NCBI GenBank assembly: GCA_963705525.1
Contig: CAVPJW010000002.1
Location: forward strand, 1,116,001 to 1,180,000
Length of the DNA: 64,000 nt
Direction: 5' to 3'
From: CAVPJW01 sp963705525
Lineage (GTDB): Bacteria > Acidobacteriota > Vicinamibacteria > Vicinamibacterales > CAVPJW01
Both the position numbers and the translations under genes were made by a program. Positions 15,691 to 24,907 of this stretch are shown here, in pieces. Below the pieces are notes generated by a model that had not been told where the DNA came from, ran no database searches, and saw only the letters and a program-made list of their open reading frames with translations. Each line of letters starts with the position of its first letter. Position 1 is the first letter of the stretch.

Positions 15691-17214
15691 TTGCACGAAC
15701 TCGCCGAAGCGCTCCGCCGGGATCCCGCCGCGCCTATCGAGGACACAATCTTTGCTCTCTCTCGCGCACTCCCGTCGCATCTGGCCGGACTTCTCGACAA
15801 CGAGCGCCTGGATTCGCACGATCTGCTTGTGCTCGCACGCCAATTCGGGGCCGTCACCGCCGGCGAGTTGGGATGGGCCCTCGGCGAAAGCCTTGGTCAG
15901 GGCCCGACTCCGGACCTCAGCGATCCTGGTGCATTGATGGCTGCGCTCGATCGAATCCGAACGGTCGCGTCTCGCATTCCGCTCGGCCGGGCTCACGAAG
16001 TCGTCGAAAAGATTCAGCAGCGGCTGGCCAGCGCGGAGGTCCTGCCAGTCGGCAGCCTTCGGCGCTTCGCTGCCACGGTCGGCGACATCGAGCTCCTGAT
16101 CGTCTCCGATAACCCAGCTTCGATCCTGAAGGCATTCATCGACCTGGGTAGTGAGGGCGTCCTTCACCAGAGTGCGATGAAGGCTGTCATTGCCCTCGAC
16201 CGCCACGAGGTGACATTGCGCGTCGCACGATCCTCGTCGGCTGGAGCGGCCCTCGTTCACTACACCGGTTCGACACGGCACAACGCCGCGCTGCGGGAGC
16301 TGGCGCGAACCCGGGGCCTCCGCTTCCATCCCGATGGATTGTTCCGTGACGGACAGGTGCCCGTCACCCTTGCCGACGAGGCGCATTTCTACGGCGAACT
16401 CGGACTCGATTACATCGCGCCGGAGCTCCGAGAGGGCGCCGGCGAGATCGAGGCGGCTCGAACGGGTGCGCTGCCCCGACTGGTGACCCAAGACGACATC
16501 CGTGGCGATCTGCACATGCACAGCGACTGGAGCGACGGCAGGGATTCGATTGATGAGATGGTCCAGGCAGCCATAGCGCTCGGCTATGAATACGTGGCAA
16601 TCACCGATCACTCTGCTTCATCTGTCGCGACCGGGCTCGACGTGTCGAAGCTCCGGAAGCAGCGCGACGAGGTCAATCGTGTCCGCGACGAGCATCCCGG
16701 AATCACGCTGCTCCACGGAATCGAAGTGGACATCCTGCCGGACGGCCGGCTGGATCTGCCCGATCAGGAGCTGGCCGAACTCGACGTCGTTCTCGCCTCC
16801 CTCCACGAAGGAGCCGGTCAGTCAACCGGCGAGCTCATGAAGCGGTATTTCATGGCGATGCGACATCCGCTGGTCCATGTGATTACTCACCCGACGAATC
16901 GTCTCGTGGGGCAGCACGACGGCTACATTCTCGATGTCGACGCCCTGATCGATGCCGCCATCGAAACCGGGACGATCCTGGAGATCGATGGCGGACCGAG
17001 CCACCTCGACATGGATGGCGCCATCGCCCGCCGCGCGATCGACGCGGGCGCCCTGGTGTCGATCGACAGTGATTGCCATCGTTTCGATCGGCTGGGCCTG
17101 CAAATGCGATTCGGCATCGGCACAGCACGACGCGGCTGGGTCGAAGCGGCCGACGTCATCAACGCACGACCGCTCAGCGAACTCCGCATTATCTTGGATC
17201 GCAAGCGAGGGTGA
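15691..17214 (+). CDS. PolX-type protein: degenerate polymerase domain with intact PHP domain
   Basis: About 507 residues from the TTG at 15691. The coding character (RRVADRLELRG, like the PolX N-terminus) continues upstream to an ATT at 15613, so the true start may be that rare codon. The pol-beta-like region has GSLRRFAATVGDIE (121-134) and HNAALRELARTRGL (197-210). Family PolX normally has GDID here and a third Asp in a VDLRV strand; this protein has Glu at 134 and Thr at the third position (EVTLRV), so nucleotidyl transfer is doubtful. The PHP domain starts at GDLHMHSDWSDG (272-283) and keeps its metal motifs, including EIDGGPSHLDMD and SIDSDCHR, consistent with 3'-5' exonuclease or phosphoesterase activity. 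Confidence 0.85.
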   Translation: MHELAEALRRDPAAPIEDTIFALSRALPSHLAGLLDNERLDSHDLLVLARQFGAVTAGELGWALGESLGQGPTPDLSDPGALMAALDRIRTVASRIPLGRAHEVVEKIQQRLASAEVLPVGSLRRFAATVGDIELLIVSDNPASILKAFIDLGSEGVLHQSAMKAVIALDRHEVTLRVARSSSAGAALVHYTGSTRHNAALRELARTRGLRFHPDGLFRDGQVPVTLADEAHFYGELGLDYIAPELREGAGEIEAARTGALPRLVTQDDIRGDLHMHSDWSDGRDSIDEMVQAAIALGYEYVAITDHSASSVATGLDVSKLRKQRDEVNRVRDEHPGITLLHGIEVDILPDGRLDLPDQELAELDVVLASLHEGAGQSTGELMKRYFMAMRHPLVHVITHPTNRLVGQHDGYILDVDALIDAAIETGTILEIDGGPSHLDMDGAIARRAIDAGALVSIDSDCHRFDRLGLQMRFGIGTARRGWVEAADVINARPLSELRIILDRKRG

Positions 17215-19148
17215 TGATGAACCGGGCGCTCGCGTGCCTGGGCGTCTTCCTCGTTACGCTCGCGGTGTTCGATCGCACGCTCCTGCCAGGGCTCGATCTC
17301 GGCGACACCGCATCCTTTCAGGCAGCCGTGGGTTCCAGCCAGATCACTCCTCGTCAGGGCTACCCGCTCTACTTCGCGGCCGGCGACGCATTTCTTCGAC
17401 TGGTCGGTGGTGAACCAGCTCGAACGCTGAACCTTTTTTCGGCCGTCGCAGGCGCCGCCGCCGCGGCTGTGCTGACCGGCGTCGCGGCAGAGCTCGCGGG
17501 GACGACGATAGCGGGTGTCTTTGGGGGATTGCTGTTCGCATTTTCGTACACGTTCTGGTCCCAATCAATCATCGCGGAGGTGTACTCACTCCATCTGCTG
17601 CTGACAGGCTTGTCGTTGTCCGCCCTTCTCTCGTGGCAGAGAAGACCGGGGATGGTTCGCCTGGCAATTTTCTTCGCAACCTATGCATTGGGGTTCGGCA
17701 ACCATCTGTCGATGATCCTTCTCGCACCCGCAGCAATCGCGTTCCTCCTTCTGGCCGCGCCGGAAGGCCCGCGGTCCTTGTTTCGGTTGCCGGTGGTGTT
17801 GATGGCCGTGGGGATCGCAGCCATTGGATCGCTCCAGTACGCGTGGAATCTGCGCTCTCTCTGGAACCTTCCAGACCCACCGGACACCTGGGTCGAAGGC
17901 CTGCGAGCGTTGTGGTTCGACGTTACGAAGTCGGACTGGCTGCAGTCCATGGCATTCGCCGTGCCCGGCGCCATGGTGCGCGGGCGAGCCGCGATGTACT
18001 GGTTCGACGTTCAGCAGCAATTCGGGGTGCCTGGGCTCCTGCTGGCGCTTCTCGGCGCCACTGCGCTGGTTCGTTCACGGCCGCGCGCCGCTCTCGTGTT
18101 TTCCTTCTACCTTGCCTCGCTGATATTCGCATTCCTGTACAACGTCGGCGACGTTCACGTTTTTCTCCTCCCTTCTCACTACGCCGTTGCCCTGATGGCG
18201 GCTGTTGGGAGCGGTGCGATCGTCGCGCTCGCGTCGCGCCGCGTTCCGCGAAATGCGAGGTTCGTATCCGCCGCCGTCGCGGTGATCCTCCTCTTCTATC
18301 CCATCTACCGGGCTGCCGATGCATTCGCAGCGCTCGATCGCTCGCGCGATGGAAGAGCGGAAGCCTTGCTGGACAGGGTGGCAAGCGGGCTCGATGGGTC
18401 GAAGGCGATCTTCGCAACCGACTTCAATTGGCAGATCATGAATGGCCTCGATTACTACACGAAGCACAACCGCCCCGATCTCCCTTGTTTCAGCCTGGCT
18501 CATTCAATGCTTCAGTTTCCGGTCCTCGAGCGGAGCAACGCTGAAATCGGGCGAGAGGTTGTGCTGTCTGCTGGATCGGCTCGACGACTGGTCTCCACGT
18601 TCGGTCCGCTCTACCCACTGGCGATCGATACCCGCGTGACGCCCGACTCGATGTCAGATTTCCTGCTGGCCCGTCGGGCTGACACCGCCTATGTCGTGGC
18701 ATTTCTGGCGCCGTTGCGCGAATTCCCCACCGATACTGGTCGTCTCGCCGACATCAGCCGTATCCTCGACGCGCGCGTCAATCTGCGCGAGCTGCCGTAC
18801 AACGTCATTGCGGGACGGATAGGCCACCCGCCCGATCTCGTCCAGTCTTCCCGCACGCCGTTTCGCACGCGAGCTCAGGTCGCGGGTATGACTGTCGAAG
18901 TGCGGATGGAGTCGTGGCTGGCCACCGACACGATCCGGCGAGCCGGGTTCGGTCACGTCATCGTGAACGGACGCCACGCGCTGACGCTGGAGCGCGGGCT
19001 GAGCGGAATCGCGCTGGATGTTCGAGGCGAGCCCCTGGGCACGTCCTACGAGGGCGGGCTGTTCGCGGTTGAGCTGCGGTACCGCCTCGCACGACCGTCC
19101 GACGAGACCGCTTCGAGCGCAGGTTCCGACACGCTCGCCACCCGCTGA
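17214..19148 (+). CDS. DUF2723-type polytopic membrane protein
   Basis: A 644-aa protein with about ten hydrophobic segments in residues 1-390, then a soluble C-terminal half. The N-terminal LLPGLDLGDTASFQAAVGSS followed by GYPLYFAAGDAFLRLVG is the hallmark of DUF2723 proteins, which have a GT-C (protein-mannosyltransferase-like) fold with an Asp in the first loop. The substrate is unknown. The chosen ATG at 17214 overlaps the PolX stop by 1 bp (TGATG). The soluble part (DRSRDGRAEALLDRVASGLDG and onward) looks like the product- or substrate-binding C-terminal region. It may act in lipid-linked sugar transfer to proteins or cell-wall polymers. Confidence 0.82.
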   Translation: MMNRALACLGVFLVTLAVFDRTLLPGLDLGDTASFQAAVGSSQITPRQGYPLYFAAGDAFLRLVGGEPARTLNLFSAVAGAAAAAVLTGVAAELAGTTIAGVFGGLLFAFSYTFWSQSIIAEVYSLHLLLTGLSLSALLSWQRRPGMVRLAIFFATYALGFGNHLSMILLAPAAIAFLLLAAPEGPRSLFRLPVVLMAVGIAAIGSLQYAWNLRSLWNLPDPPDTWVEGLRALWFDVTKSDWLQSMAFAVPGAMVRGRAAMYWFDVQQQFGVPGLLLALLGATALVRSRPRAALVFSFYLASLIFAFLYNVGDVHVFLLPSHYAVALMAAVGSGAIVALASRRVPRNARFVSAAVAVILLFYPIYRAADAFAALDRSRDGRAEALLDRVASGLDGSKAIFATDFNWQIMNGLDYYTKHNRPDLPCFSLAHSMLQFPVLERSNAEIGREVVLSAGSARRLVSTFGPLYPLAIDTRVTPDSMSDFLLARRADTAYVVAFLAPLREFPTDTGRLADISRILDARVNLRELPYNVIAGRIGHPPDLVQSSRTPFRTRAQVAGMTVEVRMESWLATDTIRRAGFGHVIVNGRHALTLERGLSGIALDVRGEPLGTSYEGGLFAVELRYRLARPSDETASSAGSDTLATR

Positions 19149-19192
19149 GGCCGCTCCCAGGCCCGATCGGGCGAGTGTGCTATCGTAACCAT

Positions 19193-19861
19193 ATGGCAGG
19201 TCAAGTACTTAGCCTGCTCGTCCTCTGCACCGCGGTAAGTTCCTGGGGCTTTTCCCAGACTTCCCCGTCCCTGTCCGGTCAGGCTCTCGCCGAGGCCCTC
19301 CAGAAGAAGTACGATGGCGTGCGCGATTTCTCCGCCGACTTCGTGCACATCTACGAAGGGGGCGTGCTCCGCAAGCAGGTCAAGGAGCGCGGCGGCGTCC
19401 TCATCAAGAAGCCCGGGCGGATGCGGTGGCACTATCAGGAGCCCGAGGAAAAGCTGTTCGTGTCGGACGGCGCGAAGATGTACTCGTATATCCCGCAGGA
19501 TCGCCAGGTGATCGTGTCGGACGTCCCGCCTCAGGACGAGGCGACGACGCCTGCGCTCTTTCTGGCTGGGAAAGGCAATCTTCTCCGCGACTTCACCCCA
19601 AGTGAGGTCGAGGTTCCTGCGACCGGCATGCGCGGCCTCAAGCTCGTGCCACGAAAAGCTGACGGTCAGTACGCGTGGCTCACGCTCATCGTGGACAAGG
19701 ATCTGCGGATTTCGACGCTCGTGACCGCCGACGCGCAGGGAGGCCAGTCGACGTTCGTGTTTACCAACTTCAAGGAAAACCGGGGATTGTCCGATAAGGA
19801 CTTTACCTTCACCATACCCCGCGGAGTTGAAGTCATCACCGATGTACGCCCGACACCATAG
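19193..19861 (+). CDS. lolA: Outer-membrane lipoprotein carrier LolA
   Basis: A 222-aa periplasmic chaperone that ferries lipoproteins from the inner-membrane LolCDE transporter to the outer membrane. The ATG at 19193 gives a clean signal peptide (residues 1-24); a GTG at 19175 would add six residues without benefit. LolA landmarks are LQKKYDGVRDFSADFVHIYE, RGGVLIKKPGRMRWHYQEPEEKLFVSDG and FTFTIPRGVEVI. The 3' end overlaps the next gene by 20 bp. A TATCGT hexamer 6 nt before the ATG could be a -10 for a leaderless message, but this is weak. Confidence 0.92.
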   Translation: MAGQVLSLLVLCTAVSSWGFSQTSPSLSGQALAEALQKKYDGVRDFSADFVHIYEGGVLRKQVKERGGVLIKKPGRMRWHYQEPEEKLFVSDGAKMYSYIPQDRQVIVSDVPPQDEATTPALFLAGKGNLLRDFTPSEVEVPATGMRGLKLVPRKADGQYAWLTLIVDKDLRISTLVTADAQGGQSTFVFTNFKENRGLSDKDFTFTIPRGVEVITDVRPTP

Positions 19862-21698
19862 GCGCCGGCTGGGTCGCGCGGGACTTGAAGCGGGCTCCGC
19901 TCTGCTCCTCGCGCTGTCGCTGGTTGTGTCTGGATGCGCCACGAGCAGCGAACTGCGCAAGGGTCAGAAAGCTGAGCAGGTCCAGGACTACGACCTGGCG
20001 GTGATCCAGTACACCAAAGCCCTCAAGGCGAAGCCGGACAATCGCGATATTCGGTACGCGCTCGAGCGCGCAAAGCTACGGGCCGCCGAGTCGCATTTCG
20101 CTCGCGGTCGCCGCCATGCGGCCCTCGGCAAGTTCGACGAGGCCCTCGTCGAGTACCAGCTGGCCTCCGAGCTCAATCCCACCAGCGGCGACATCGACCG
20201 GGAACTTCGGGAAACCCGTAACAAGCTGCGCACCAGGATCGCGGTGGCCCGCGAAGGCAAGACCGAGCTGCAAACGCTCATCGAGCGCGCGCGCGACCTG
20301 CCACCGCCGGGTCTCGACGTGCCGACCGATGTGACGCTGCCCGACTCCCTCGCGTTCAGGGAGGCCAGCAGCCGCGATGTGTTCATCTCGCTCGCGCGCT
20401 TCGCGGGCGTCAATGTCGTCTTCGATCCCGCGTTCCGCGAAGCCCCCGTCACCGTGGATCTTCGCAAGACGACGTTCGAGGGCGCTCTCAGCTCCGTGGC
20501 CACGGCCACGCGCAATTTCTATCGCGTCACCGCGTCCCGCACGATCACGATCGTGCCGGATACGCCCGCCAAGCGACGCGAGTACGAGGACGAGGTTGTC
20601 AGAACGTTCTATCTGAGCAACGCCGATCTCAAGGAAGTGATCGACCTGCTGCGGGTGGTCATCGATCTCCGGCGCATCTCACCCATCACGGCGACAAACG
20701 CCATTACCATCAAGGACACGCCCGAGCGTGTTGCCGCCGCGGCTCGCGTCATCAGCGCCATCGACAAGGCGCGTCCAGAGGTGATCATCGACGTCGAGCT
20801 TCTCGAAGTGGATCGCACGAAGCTCAAGGAGTACGGACTGCAGATCGCGTCCGGCGACCAGCCCGGCATTTCCGGACAAGTCGTCATCGGCGACGAGAAC
20901 CTGACGCTGCAGGGGCTGAGAGACCTCAGCGCGTCGGACGTCTTCCTCACCAATTTTCCCAGCCTGTTCTATCGTCTGCTGAAGAGCGACTCGAACACCC
21001 GGATTCTGGCCAACCCGCAGCTCCGAACATCTGAAGGGATCAGCGCCGAGGCGCGCTTCGGCGACCGCGTGCCGGTTCCCGTCACAACGTTCGCGCCCAT
21101 CGCGACGGGCGGAGTTTCTCAGCAGCCGATCACGTCCTTCAATTACGAGAACATCGGAGTCAATATCGACATCACGCCGCGCACGCACCACGACGACGAT
21201 GTGACGCTGGCGCTCAAGGTGGAGCTGAGCAGCATTTCCGGCACAGGGTTCGGCGGCCTGCCGACATTTGGCAATCGTTCCATCAACACGCAGATCCGCC
21301 TGCGCGACGGCGAAACGAACATGCTCGCCGGGTTGATCCGCGACAACGAGCGAACGGTCCTCAACGGGATACCTGGTTTGAGCGACCTTCCGGTGATCGG
21401 ACCGCTCTTTGCCCACACGAAGAAAGAATCCCAGGAAACCGACATCGTCCTGACGCTGACGCCGCACATCGTGCGCATCCTGGATCTGTCGGAAGCGGAC
21501 CTTCGTCCGTTCAAGGTCGGTCGCGACACCGCGTCGCCCTTGATCGAGCTGCCTCTGCCGGATCAGCCGGGCGCACCGCAGGAGGTTCCGCAGGTCGGAC
21601 CCGGAACGCAGCCGGAGACGACGCCACCCGGTCAGCCAGTCCAGCCAATACTGCCGCCCCGGCCGTCGGAGCCTCCGGCGCAACCGCCTCCCCAGTAA
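19842..21698 (+). CDS. TPR-containing secretin lipoprotein (GspD/PilQ superfamily)
   Basis: A 618-aa protein from the ATG at 19842. Residues 1-32 form a signal peptide with lipobox VVSGC. Residues about 35-130 hold TPR-like helices (QDYDLAVIQYTKALKAKPDN and GKFDEALVEYQLASELNPTS). Then come a secretin N0/STN-like domain (SRDVFISLARFAGVNVVFDP), an N1/N3-type domain and the secretin core (about 370-560) with INTQIRLRDGETNMLAGLIRDNE and VIGPLFAHTKKESQETDIVLTLTPHIVR. The tail is very Pro/Gln-rich. TPR-secretin fusions accompany type II secretion or pilus-like systems, but no gsp neighbours lie here. It overlaps lolA, so the lipidated secretin and its carrier may be co-expressed. Confidence 0.87.
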   Translation: MYARHHRRRLGRAGLEAGSALLLALSLVVSGCATSSELRKGQKAEQVQDYDLAVIQYTKALKAKPDNRDIRYALERAKLRAAESHFARGRRHAALGKFDEALVEYQLASELNPTSGDIDRELRETRNKLRTRIAVAREGKTELQTLIERARDLPPPGLDVPTDVTLPDSLAFREASSRDVFISLARFAGVNVVFDPAFREAPVTVDLRKTTFEGALSSVATATRNFYRVTASRTITIVPDTPAKRREYEDEVVRTFYLSNADLKEVIDLLRVVIDLRRISPITATNAITIKDTPERVAAAARVISAIDKARPEVIIDVELLEVDRTKLKEYGLQIASGDQPGISGQVVIGDENLTLQGLRDLSASDVFLTNFPSLFYRLLKSDSNTRILANPQLRTSEGISAEARFGDRVPVPVTTFAPIATGGVSQQPITSFNYENIGVNIDITPRTHHDDDVTLALKVELSSISGTGFGGLPTFGNRSINTQIRLRDGETNMLAGLIRDNERTVLNGIPGLSDLPVIGPLFAHTKKESQETDIVLTLTPHIVRILDLSEADLRPFKVGRDTASPLIELPLPDQPGAPQEVPQVGPGTQPETTPPGQPVQPILPPRPSEPPAQPPPQ

Positions 21699-21703
21699 TC
21701 GGT

Positions 21704-22960
21704 TCAGCTCTGTTTTTCGACTTGCGCTCCGAGGGCGTGCAACCGCTCGACGAGTTGACCGTATCCCCGCTCGACGGTTTCGAGCGGCGTGAGCCGGCTT
21801 TCGCCCGGTGCAGCAAGGGCAGCGGCGATCAGGGCCATGCCCGACCGCAGATCGCGGCTGTCGAGAGGGCGAGGCCTGAGCGGCGTGGGACCCGTGACGA
21901 TGATGCGGTGGGGATCGCAGAGAAAGAGGTCGGCACCCATTCCGCTCAGCTGTTCGAGAGCAAAGAGGCGCAGTTCGTACATCCAGTCGTGGACGAGCGT
22001 CTGGCCGCGTGCCTGCGTCGCGAGGACGGTGACCAGGCTGACCATATCGCTGGGAAACCCAGGCCAGAGGCCCGTCGTGATCCGCCGCGCCGCGACGGGT
22101 TGGGATGCTTCGATTCGGAGCAGATCGTCCGACAGCGTGCAGGCGATTTCCATCCGCTTGAGCACCGAGGCGACCACCTCGACGTCGCGTGCGCGCGCAC
22201 CCGTAATGTCGATCTCGCCCCCGGTGATGGCGGCCACCACCGCCCAGCTTCCCGCCTCGATGTAGTCGCCATCCAGCCGATGCGCAGCGCCCCGCAGGCG
22301 GTTTCCGCCGGCGACACGAATGGTTGACGAGCCCGCGCCCGTCACCTGAGCCCCCATCTTCTCGAGGAACGCGCAGAGCTCGACGACATGCGGCTCGGTC
22401 GCGGCGTGACGGATTTCGGTGATCCCGTCCGCCGCCGCCGCGGCGATGAGGGCCGTCTCCGTGCCGGTGACCGACGCTTCGTCGAGGTACATCGACGCAC
22501 CGCGCAAGCCGCCGGGAACCTCGAGACTGTGGGACTGCCCGTCCAGCTGCCGGGCTCCCATCGCCGACAGCGCTTCGAGGTGCGTGGCAATGGTCCGTCG
22601 CGCGGGAAAGTCACCGCCCGGAGGCGCAAGCCGGGCCTTGCCCGTCCGCGCCAGAAGCGGGCTCAGGAGGAGGACCGATCCGCGGAGCCGGCCAACGAGC
22701 GTGCGATCCGGATCGTGCTTGACGATGCTGGGACAGCGCACGCGCACCGTCGCAGTGCCGATGCCCGCCACCTCCGCGCCGACGTCCACGAGGAGACGCG
22801 CCATCACCTCGACATCGCCAATGCGAGGCATGTTCGTCAGCGTGCATTCCTCGTCGGTCAGGAGACATGCCGCCAGGAGCGGAAGGGCGGCGTTCTTGTT
22901 GCCCTCGACTGCGATCCGACCCGAAAGTTTCCGTCCGCCTTCAATCACCAGACTCGACAT
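21704..22960 (-). CDS. murA: UDP-N-acetylglucosamine 1-carboxyvinyltransferase (MurA), Cys-to-Asp active site
   Basis: First committed step of peptidoglycan synthesis: enolpyruvyl transfer from PEP to UDP-GlcNAc. The 418-aa reading starts at MSSLVIEGGRKLSGRIAVEGNKNAALPL (ATG at 22960); the frame is open 9 codons further upstream. Two inside-out alpha/beta domains are recognisable, with SPLLARTGKARLAPPGG and EAGSWAVVAAITGGEI. The catalytic-loop residue that is Cys in most MurA proteins is Asp117 (PPGGDFPARR). An Asp here is known in mycobacterial and chlamydial MurA, where it gives natural fosfomycin resistance. The loop after it (FPARR) is also unlike the common IGAR. It is the last gene of the nagZ-murA run. 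Confidence 0.92.
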   Translation of the reverse strand: MSSLVIEGGRKLSGRIAVEGNKNAALPLLAACLLTDEECTLTNMPRIGDVEVMARLLVDVGAEVAGIGTATVRVRCPSIVKHDPDRTLVGRLRGSVLLLSPLLARTGKARLAPPGGDFPARRTIATHLEALSAMGARQLDGQSHSLEVPGGLRGASMYLDEASVTGTETALIAAAAADGITEIRHAATEPHVVELCAFLEKMGAQVTGAGSSTIRVAGGNRLRGAAHRLDGDYIEAGSWAVVAAITGGEIDITGARARDVEVVASVLKRMEIACTLSDDLLRIEASQPVAARRITTGLWPGFPSDMVSLVTVLATQARGQTLVHDWMYELRLFALEQLSGMGADLFLCDPHRIIVTGPTPLRPRPLDSRDLRSGMALIAAALAAPGESRLTPLETVERGYGQLVERLHALGAQVEKQS

Positions 22961-22993
22961 GTCAGATTGTCTCCGCCTCGGACTCAAGTCCCC

Positions 22994-23926
22994 TCAGAAC
23001 TCACCCAGGTACACGATCTCATCGAGCAGCGACACGCCAAAGCGCTCCAGAACCGCGGCCCTGCACTGCTCGATCAGCGCGCGGATGTCACGAGCGGTCG
23101 CATTGCCTTCGTTCACGATGAAGTTCGCGTGCGTTCGAGAAACGCTCGCGTGCCCCATACGGTGCCCCTTCAGGCCCGCTCGATCGATTAGCGCCCCTGC
23201 CGACGCCGGGATTCCCGCGGGCAGCCGATGGCGAGACGGATCGGGATTCTGAAAGATGCATCCGGCGCTGGGGCTTTCGAGCGGCTGCGTCCGCTTACGA
23301 TGTTTCAGCGATTGGCGGGCTACCTCCCTGAGATTTGCCGGCACGGCCGGACTGACGCGAAACGTCGCCGACAGAAGTACCTCGCCGGTCCTCTGCAGGC
23401 GGCTGCGATCGTAGCCGAATTCCATGTCGCGCTGCCCGATCACCTGGACGTCACCCTCGCGGGTGACGAGCGTCACGCTCACGACCAGGTCCCCAAGCAG
23501 GCGACCACCATAGTGGGCATTGCCGTAGATGCCACCGCCGACCGTGCCCGGAGTGCCCGCCCATGCCTCGAGACCGCCAAGGCCCTTGTTGATGGTCCAC
23601 CTGACGAGCCCGTTGATCGTCACGCCGGCATCCGCACGGACCTCGTCCTCGGCAACGCTCTCAATTTGCGAGGCGCGCGGCCGAACGACCAGGCCGCGAA
23701 TCCCCCGGTCGCCGATGAGCACGTTCGACCCACCACCCAGCACCGTGACGGGTGTTCCGTTTCGCTTCGCGATCTGGAGCGCCGCAATCGTTTCGTCAGA
23801 CGTCTTTGTCTCGATGAACCAATCCGCGACCCCACCGACCTTGAACGTGGTAAATGGTGCCAGAGACGCATTCCGCGTCACACGGCCGGCGCCAAATTCC
23901 GAAGCAAGGTCGAGCTCAAGCGACAT
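22994..23926 (-). CDS. murB: UDP-N-acetylenolpyruvoylglucosamine reductase
   Basis: A 310-aa FAD- and NADPH-dependent reductase that forms UDP-MurNAc from the MurA product. FAD-binding motifs are NASLAPFTTFKVGGVADWFIE and VLGGGSNVLIGDRGIRGLVV. EAWAGTPGTVGGGIYGNAHYGG is typical. The short linker KHRKRTQPLESPSAGCIFQNP shows the type II MurB form, with Cys where the catalytic Ser of E. coli lies, as is usual in type II enzymes. It is followed 33 bp later by murA, so the two first steps of precursor synthesis are co-transcribed. Confidence 0.95.
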   Translation of the reverse strand: MSLELDLASEFGAGRVTRNASLAPFTTFKVGGVADWFIETKTSDETIAALQIAKRNGTPVTVLGGGSNVLIGDRGIRGLVVRPRASQIESVAEDEVRADAGVTINGLVRWTINKGLGGLEAWAGTPGTVGGGIYGNAHYGGRLLGDLVVSVTLVTREGDVQVIGQRDMEFGYDRSRLQRTGEVLLSATFRVSPAVPANLREVARQSLKHRKRTQPLESPSAGCIFQNPDPSRHRLPAGIPASAGALIDRAGLKGHRMGHASVSRTHANFIVNEGNATARDIRALIEQCRAAVLERFGVSLLDEIVYLGEF

Positions 23927-23977
23927 GGGTCAGTGTTCGCGCACGAGCAGAGAATCGCGTGGAACCGCTCACCTGTC

Positions 23978-24907
23978 TCACAAGAGCGTCCGTTGCTGCG
24001 CGAGCAGCGCAGCCAGCGCCTCGGAACGCGTGCATGGTACGAACTCGATCCATTCGCCAGGCGCGAGCTGCCCAGCCATCGGCAGGTCAGCGGTGATAAC
24101 AGTTGCGATCATCGGATACCCGCCTGTTGTCGCGCGGTCGGCCATGAGAAGGATTGGCTTCCCGGACGGCGGGATCTGAACTCCGCCGAATGGCGTCACG
24201 TCCGAGATCAGTTCGTCGGTTCGGGCTGCTCGAATCGCTGGGCCGTCGAGCCGGTAGGCCATTCGATTTGATTGTGGTGTCACCGTGAAACGGCCCTTCC
24301 AGAATTCCTCGACGGCATCGTGTCCGAACCAGTGATCGTGCGGGCCTTCTATCACGCGCAGTCTCGCACCGCCCTGCGGCATGACCAACGCGCGCGCGGT
24401 ACCCTCGACGAGGAGGGGCTCCTCATGTTCAGTCCCCCCGACAGGCAGTCGATCGCCTTCGACCAGTCGGCGTCCCATCCAGCCGCCAGTCGCGCTGGTG
24501 ACGTGTGTGGCCCGGCTTCCGAGCACCTCTGGCACGTCGAAACCTCGACGAACTGCGAGATAGCTGCGCGTGCCGGCCTCACGCTCGCTGAATACCAAGC
24601 GTGAACCCGCAGCGGCATGGATCCGCCGGTCCTGCTTGAGGTCCGCTCCGTCAAGCTTCATCCGAAAGGCCGCGCCGGTCACTGCGAATTCCGTCTCTCC
24701 TTCAAATTTCAACTCAGGCCCGATCAGTGTGATCTCCAGGCACGCCGCGTGAACCGGGTTACCGACAAGTCTGTTGCCCAGGCTCATGCTGTACCAATCC
24801 ATGGGTCCCGCCGGAGGCACGCCGCGCGACTGAAATCCCCATCGCCCCTGGTCCTGCACGGTCGTCAGGAGCCCCGGCTTGACGACGAGGACAGAGGCCG
24901 GGGTCAT
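23978..24907 (-). CDS. pxpC: 5-oxoprolinase subunit C
   Basis: A 309-aa subunit of the ATP-dependent PxpABC complex, which opens 5-oxoproline (pyroglutamate) to glutamate. The start at 24907 (MTPASVLVVKPGLLTTVQDQGRWGF) overlaps the pxpB stop by 4 bp (ATGA). The family signatures TTVQDQGRWGFQSRGVPPAGPMDWYS, RSYLAVRRGFDVPEVLGS and LLMADRATTGGYP are present. The fold is that of the biotin-dependent carboxyltransferase/KipA group. pxpB lies upstream, and no pxpA (LamB/YcsF) gene lies in this window. Confidence 0.9.
   Translation of the reverse strand: MTPASVLVVKPGLLTTVQDQGRWGFQSRGVPPAGPMDWYSMSLGNRLVGNPVHAACLEITLIGPELKFEGETEFAVTGAAFRMKLDGADLKQDRRIHAAAGSRLVFSEREAGTRSYLAVRRGFDVPEVLGSRATHVTSATGGWMGRRLVEGDRLPVGGTEHEEPLLVEGTARALVMPQGGARLRVIEGPHDHWFGHDAVEEFWKGRFTVTPQSNRMAYRLDGPAIRAARTDELISDVTPFGGVQIPPSGKPILLMADRATTGGYPMIATVITADLPMAGQLAPGEWIEFVPCTRSEALAALLAQQRTLL

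Noticed and set aside
24352..24654. Small ORFs on both strands within pxpC
   Set aside because: They are out-of-frame shadows of a fully recognisable PxpC sequence.
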